Shown: one piece after another, positions 59,001-64,000 of the stretch
How the letters are laid out: each line of letters starts with the position of its first letter
Position numbering within the stretch: position 1 is the stretch's first letter
Source: Petrosia ficiformis
Lineage: Eukaryota; Porifera; Demospongiae; Haplosclerida; Petrosiidae
Direction of reading: 5' to 3'
NCBI GenBank assembly: GCA_947044365.1
Contig: OX345652.1
Span: 1,209,001 to 1,273,000, forward strand
Length of the DNA stretch: 64,000 nt
Translations under genes and position numbers: made by a program
Notes under the pieces: model-generated
Told to the model about the DNA's origin: nothing
The model's database searches: none
What the model saw: the letters and a program-made list of their open reading frames with translations, nothing else

Positions 59001-61639
59001 AACAGAGTTACTCTCCTCTCTTCATACAACTGGTCTGATTGTGTTTCTAAAGAATAACCACACACCTGGTAACTCATGGGTAGTTACTCGAAAGGAAGTT
59101 CTCCTTACTGAAGTAAATGGAGTTCTGTTTGCTCCAGATAATTTTAAAGAACATCGTGACATAGCTAGTAATACAGGGATTATTAGTTTATCCAGTCTTT
59201 CTCAACTCTTCCCACAATATTCTTCAGATATGTTAGTTGTATTTCTTCAGTATATGGAACTGTGTCAGGAGATTAGTCAAGACTTCTTGACTTTCACTAA
59301 TGTGATGATAAAAGAGGAAGAGTCATCAGATGAGATGAAGAGGAGATTATTATTCTTTCCTGCTCTGATACATGACACAGAGAGACCTCGAGAGATTCGT
59401 GAAACCTTTCAGTTCGGTTGGTGTCTTCAATGTTCTAATCCTCATCAGTTCTTTGTTCCTCGTTTCCTCCATGTTCTTCTTCTTCATCTAGCCTATTATT
59501 ACGCTCTCCCAAAAAGTGAATCTTCTATTACAGATGTCAATCGTCTTTGTGATATATGGAAGAATGGAATCCATTGGTTAGACACAAGAGGAGTAGAAAC
59601 TGTGGTAGAGTTAGTAGACAATAGTCAGTGTGTTGTACTCCTTATGTCTTGTAAACAAGGTTTGGAACGTAACATGCTAGAACGTCGTAAGGAGGTTATT
59701 TCAGAGATCTTACCTCTTCAGAAACTTATATGTTGTAGATTAGAGGTAGAGGAGTTTGTTATTGATCCTGATGACTTAGAGTATCCCATTATTAAACCAT
59801 CAGAACGAACACTTTATAATATGAAGCTTATTAGCTCATGTATTATTCATCAGGAACCATGTGTTCTTGATAGTAAAGGACATAAACATCGACTTGTAGA
59901 AGAGCTACTACCATTTGAACCTTCTAATAACATATATTCTTCAGGAAGTAGGAGAGTGTCTGTATTTGCAGGACGTGATCCAGAGGTGAGCTACAGTAGT
60001 TTTATGTAAATCGTGGTTTATTTAGGCCTGTTGCATAATTAAGTGATTTTTTAATGTTCATATTATTAATCATTTTATAGATACTGAGTGAACCAACTGT
60101 ATTGGGAAGACTTATATCTCATAAAGGTATACTATACACTGTGTATATAGTCACCTTGACCTCACTAGTGATAATTGATTAATTATCAGTTCTTATGTTG
60201 TGATAGATAATGTGTTTATATAGTAATTATTATACACTGTGTGACTACTACACTACAGGATCATCAGATGTACACAGTAATAATAGTATACCTTTAGTTG
60301 TTGTCTCTTCACACAGTGAGACTAATCAGATCACTACAGGTATACTAATACAATCAACAATACTAATCTGTGTACTCACTAACTCACTTTACTTTCAGGG
60401 TCATCACACACATCAGGGGTAACTGTTCCTAATTCTATCATTACTACTCAACATGAATTACTGGACAGTACAGTACCATTACTTAATATCCAATCCATGA
60501 CCTCTTCTACTTCACTTCATCATGCTACAACAAGTGTAGAAGATACTGAAAGAGACGAGAGAGAACATGTACAGTCTCCTAAGAACATACTCACAAGACA
60601 CTTGTCTGATATAACTGATGTTGTGTTAGATCCAGAGAAATTAGCTAATGATCTTCACTCTGCTCGTCTAATAACATTTCATATGAAAGATAGAGTATTG
60701 ACTACATCAAGTTATTCTCGCTACGACAAAGTAAGTAAGTTAGTTAACGATGTACGGAGGTTACTTAGAGGTGATAGTGATCGTGAGAAATTAATAACAT
60801 TTTGTGATGTACTGAAGAGACAGAATAATGAAACACTTACTGGAATTACACAAGATATGTTGAGAGAATTAGGTTAGTAATACATGTAATGTGATGACTT
60901 GTTGGGTGGGAACTTTAGATTTAACAAACCACTTCTGTATAATCTCACACAAGTACAACCACATTATATCATAATTTGTGTTGCAACTGCTTAATATTAT
61001 AGTGTATTGTTGAAGTGGTTTATTTAATGTCATAATACCATCCTGACCTTTATATTTGTTTTGACATCACTGCATGTTACTTCATTTTATTAGTTCTTGT
61101 GTTCTGTTGAGTCATCTTATGATTGCTGGTCGAATGTATATATTATATTTATTTGCTTGTGTCACAAACATGTTATACTCAGTGTTGTTAAGGAAGTTTT
61201 GTCATTCCAGGGTTGTCTTAATTTTGGTGTGGCACATAAATAAATATGCACTCATAGACCACCAGGATGAAATCAGCTTGTGGAAACTAGTTATAGCTAT
61301 AATACTTATACAAGAACTACTAAAAGAATAGAATAACAATTAACTATAATTGGGCCTTCCTCATATATGTGTGTGTGTGTATCGTACATAATACTGCATG
61401 TAAAAAGTATCTGGACATGCTGCTAGCTGACCAGTGTCAGGCTCACTCCACAATCTCACAGCATTTTTCTAGTAATTATGTTGTTATGTTTCAGATATGA
61501 CAGTCATCGGGAATGGGATTATTTGTCTCCATTACCTATATAACAGCTTAGGTGCTTTAATACTATAGTAATACTGATAATTCACTTCCTGTTTGTTTAG
61601 CTTATCTTTTGTTCATACACTACAGGATTATCACAGTAA
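56089..61639 (+). CDS. Gene C: ankyrin-ROC-COR protein with one CARD/death-like module
   Basis: Exons 56089-59985, 60081-60126, 60259-60339, 60399-60872, 61626-61639 (GLSQ, stop); 1503 residues. Exon 1 (1299 codons): about 20 ankyrin repeats (residues 30-710; e.g. DTPLHVACRNGDIEMVRYLI, DNTPLNLACSQKGNL), ROC with P-loop GNPGAGKS (734-741), HDSAGHPEYY and ASHID, then COR. Start is MMSVKEV; Met2 is also possible and B and A begin with a single Met. Downstream a single CARD-like exon follows the linkers. Longest array and fewest effector exons of the three paralogues. Function as for A and B; no ligand can be named. Confidence 0.87.
56570..57960 (+). repeat. Higher-order ankyrin repeats in gene C
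   Basis: Two repeat types alternate: a 33-codon xGDIEMVRYLIGECRCDPMSK type and a 34-37-codon CSQKGNLCIIQYLINECRCD type. A three-repeat 309-bp unit recurs (compare 56576-56845 with 56885-57154), and a two-repeat unit of about 207 bp is repeated between 57220 and 57620. Confidence 0.85.
60399..60872 (+). other. CARD/death-like module C1 (exon)
   Basis: 474 nt, phase 1-1, lead TTSVEDTERDEREHVQSPKN, then LSDITDVVLDPEKLANDLHS, ARLITFHMKDRVLTTSSYSR, YDKVSKLVNDVRRLLRGDSD. The otherwise invariant AGL is ARL here, and YEKVSMLLND is YDKVSKLVND, so it is the most diverged module. Donor/stop overlap kept. Confidence 0.7.
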
Positions 61640-63883
61640 TAACAGCTGGTTGTCTCTTGACACAGTCAGATCACTACAGGTATACAGCTAATTTGTGTAT
61701 TATTATAATTATATATATGTGCGCTGTTAGTATAATACACTTCATGTCAGGTGACTTCTATATACAGTAAAATGTCACTATGGAGGGTGATTTAATTACA
61801 ACGAATGGTTCATTGTTTATAGTTAGGTGCCATACTGGTGATTATACCATGAGTATGTAGGGGCCAGTTCTAATCCCATTACCTATCAAGAAATGTTTTG
61901 AATATAATTATAGTTTTGTAATTATATTAATTAGCATGCCTACAATGTTTTGTAGATTGTTATCGGAGAATGTTTCTGGTGGTGATTCAGTTGTGTTCTT
62001 CATTGAGGAAGAAACAGTACATTCTTCAATGTGATTACTAAGTAAAGCTATAGTCAGCAAGCAGTTTTACAAGCTGAAATTCCTTATTTCATAGAACAAG
62101 AGTTGAGATTTTATCTTTCTGATTGGACCAGATTGCCCTCAATTGCAGGGGATTAATGGAGGATGCCCCCAGACCCCATAAACAGTATGCCATCGTTCAC
62201 TGTTCAATTGGCCAGTTAGTTGAATAGTGAGCGATGGCCTTCATGTGCTATTCAATTGCCCTTTCTCTTCATTCTGTTTTTTCCCTCTCCTTTTAATCTC
62301 TTCTCAAAAAAACCCTGATGTATTGCTACTAAAATCTATCCGATATAACTAATCATGAAATTGATGCCATAGTCTCTAGTCTAACTGTTTTAGATGTAGA
62401 AGAGAACTCTTTTGGCCCAGATACCAATATATAATCATGAGAACTGAACACAAGAATTATTTTATCTAGACGCACAAGAGATTTCACTGCATCTACCTAT
62501 AAACAACAATGTGTAAATAGCATTGCTAAGTAATAAATATGAATTTTAGTAAAAAAAACTGGAATGGGAAGATGAAATAAATGAGATTAGACAAATTGAA
62601 AGTATATATACATGTGTACCTCAATAATAATTTACATAGTAAACAATTTTATATCCTCTCAAACTGTACTTGAGTTCATATATAGGTTTTTGTCTGTTTA
62701 ATCATACAATTAATATTTGTATGACATTATGATATAATATTCACAGACATAAAAGAAAATATTATGAAGAAAAGACAAAATTAATTATTCATTAGTTATA
62801 ATTGATTATTATTCATTGGTTATAATTATAACAATTATTATTCATTAATTAATGTAATTGTAATTATTATTCATTAGTCATAATTTGTTAATAATTAGTT
62901 AATAACTGCTGGAGTAATCAGGGGAGGAGAAAACAGGAGGGCAGAGGGGCTGTAGTCCCACCCCCCCTCCAGACTTTGATATATAGCTAACAATAATAGT
63001 CTGCTATTACTATACTGACATTACAGATTTTAGTTCTCAGATTGAGAGTGTACAGGGCATCGAACAATGCTCGCACATCCTTGCATGCAACCTAGTCTCA
63101 TGTAGCCAAAAAATAATAGTAAAAGTCTGTATTTCTGCAAAAGTCCATTTAGGTCAGGAAATTCTGTTTTTTTGCAAATGAGATTTCAATGAAATCTCAT
63201 AAGAAAAACAGCCTATGTCCAACTCCTTGGTTATGAAGTCTATTAGTCCTTTGAGGGCAGTTTCTTGATGTAACCATTGCTAATGTAAATAGAAATGATC
63301 TCTTAATAAAATTGGAATTCACTGGATCTTGGATGTACCTCACTCCAAATTACTGCATATTATACCAATGTGGCGGTGGCATGTTGGCAACGCTTTGTTG
63401 GAAATAGTCAGGCATCACTTTCATTCAAGTGTCTGTCCTTTGATGTTACTTAGAAAGTTAGCTTAGGAGATTAGAATAGCATGTTGATGTAGCTATGTGT
63501 GATGTATAGACTTGCTTTATAGCTAGTTCTGGCAAAAAAAACAGTGTTCACTTGTATACTTTGGTGATGCTGTGTTTGCAATATTTGGTAAGCAAGGTTG
63601 AGGTGACTGTTAGATTAGTCCTGTATAGGTCATTATACCATGGTGCGTGGACGATTGCCATGGTAACCTTTGATGTACCAGCGGGAGATATATGCCGCAA
63701 CATGCCTGTAGACAGGGATATTTAGTGTCTAGCCACTAAATCATCTAATTGTATTTTCACAGTTTTTACAGTAAATGCTAATTGGGATAGTACTATGGTT
63801 TCTACTTGACAACAGTGATCAGTGGAGTAGGAAGATGAAAATGATTGGGGGGACTGCATAATTGAGTGTCACAGTGATCAGTT
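61640..63883. other. Unannotated right flank
   Basis: AT-rich with ATTATTCATTA-type repeats at 62780-62900 and purine/C-rich patches (62925-62975). I see no exon or RNA gene. The 85-codon hydrophobic frame at 61074-61331, inside the last intron of gene C, is also not supported. Confidence 0.4.
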
Positions 63884-64000
63884 ATGATTGAGGAAATACG
63901 AAAAATGGGTTCCATGAGTCCTCCCCCTGAAACAAAGTTTAGAAAATTAATAGGTGCTGTTAGATGGGTTTTGAGCAATACAGGGTTTAATAGGGAGACT
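63884..64000 (+). CDS. Possible 5' end of a gene running off the right edge
   Basis: ATG at 63884 is preceded in frame by TGA two codons upstream, and the frame stays open for 39 codons to the window edge: MIEEIRKMGSMSPPPETKF then RKLIGAVRWVLSNTGFNRET. Composition is protein-like, unlike most random AT-rich frames here. Family not recognised; too short to be sure. Confidence 0.35.
   Translation, partial: MIEEIRKMGSMSPPPETKFRKLIGAVRWVLSNTGFNRET

Noticed and set aside
61074..61331. 85-codon hydrophobic plus-strand frame
   Set aside because: Falls between the CARD-like exon and terminal exon of gene C, no homology or splice support; hydrophobicity follows from T-rich sequence.
37455..61639. 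Calling the A/B/C proteins NLRs or DAPK orthologues
   Set aside because: The P-loop domain has ROC-type features and a following COR, not NACHT; there is no kinase domain, so DAPK is only an architectural parallel.

Overview
The window looks like metazoan nuclear DNA, most likely from a demosponge (an Amphimedon-like genome is my guess from gene content, not proven). It is AT-rich, the genes have many short spliced exons with GT-AG borders, and it carries animal families (diaphanous formin, TDRD3, NHL-repeat protein) next to a tandem family of ankyrin-ROC-COR-death-fold proteins. The left half is saturated with the palindromic hexamer ACATGT/TGTACA as micro- and minisatellites. All exon models were built by reading splice sites and phases by eye; no transcript or database was consulted.

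Layout. (1) About 0-9 kb, minus strand: the 5' half of a diaphanous-related formin, 11 coding exons (GTPase-binding, FH3 and start of coiled coil); the FH1/FH2 part lies off the left edge. Its introns are full of tandem repeats, one of which has copied an exon end with its splice donor four extra times. (2) About 9-27.7 kb: gene-poor and repeat-rich: an internally deleted hAT copy with perfect 8-bp target duplication, a hAT-like MITE, a piggyBac-like TTAA element, a tandem array of exon-like fragments with a Penelope-like GIY-YIG relic, one tRNA-like gene, foldback elements, and several minisatellites including an array with 18 AP-1-type heptamers. (3) 27.9-33.4 kb, plus: a six-exon TDRD3-like gene with the N-terminal OB-fold but no visible UBA or Tudor domain; its promoter carries an E2F-like palindrome. 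(4) 34.1-35.1 kb, minus: an intronless NHL-repeat gene, head to head (about 60 bp) with a small three-exon gene for a 77-residue protein of ubiquitin-like appearance. (5) 37.4-61.6 kb, plus: three tandem paralogues (here A, B, C), each a giant first coding exon (ankyrin array, ROC GTPase, COR) followed by small phase 1-1 exons encoding one to three CARD/death-like domains. (6) 61.6-64 kb: mostly featureless, with a possible coding start running off the right edge.

The most interesting system is the A/B/C cluster. Architecture (repeat sensor + P-loop switch + COR + death-fold) parallels DAPK1 without the kinase and is analogous to NLR immune receptors. The ankyrin arrays differ in size (about 5, 14 and 20 repeats) and grow by 309-bp three-repeat units. 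The effector end is modular: all small exons are phase 1 on both sides, have been duplicated within the locus, and every CARD-like exon ends in a sequence that is both a splice donor and, if unspliced, an immediate in-frame stop. This would allow isoforms with different numbers of effector domains. Function in immunity or cell death is inference.
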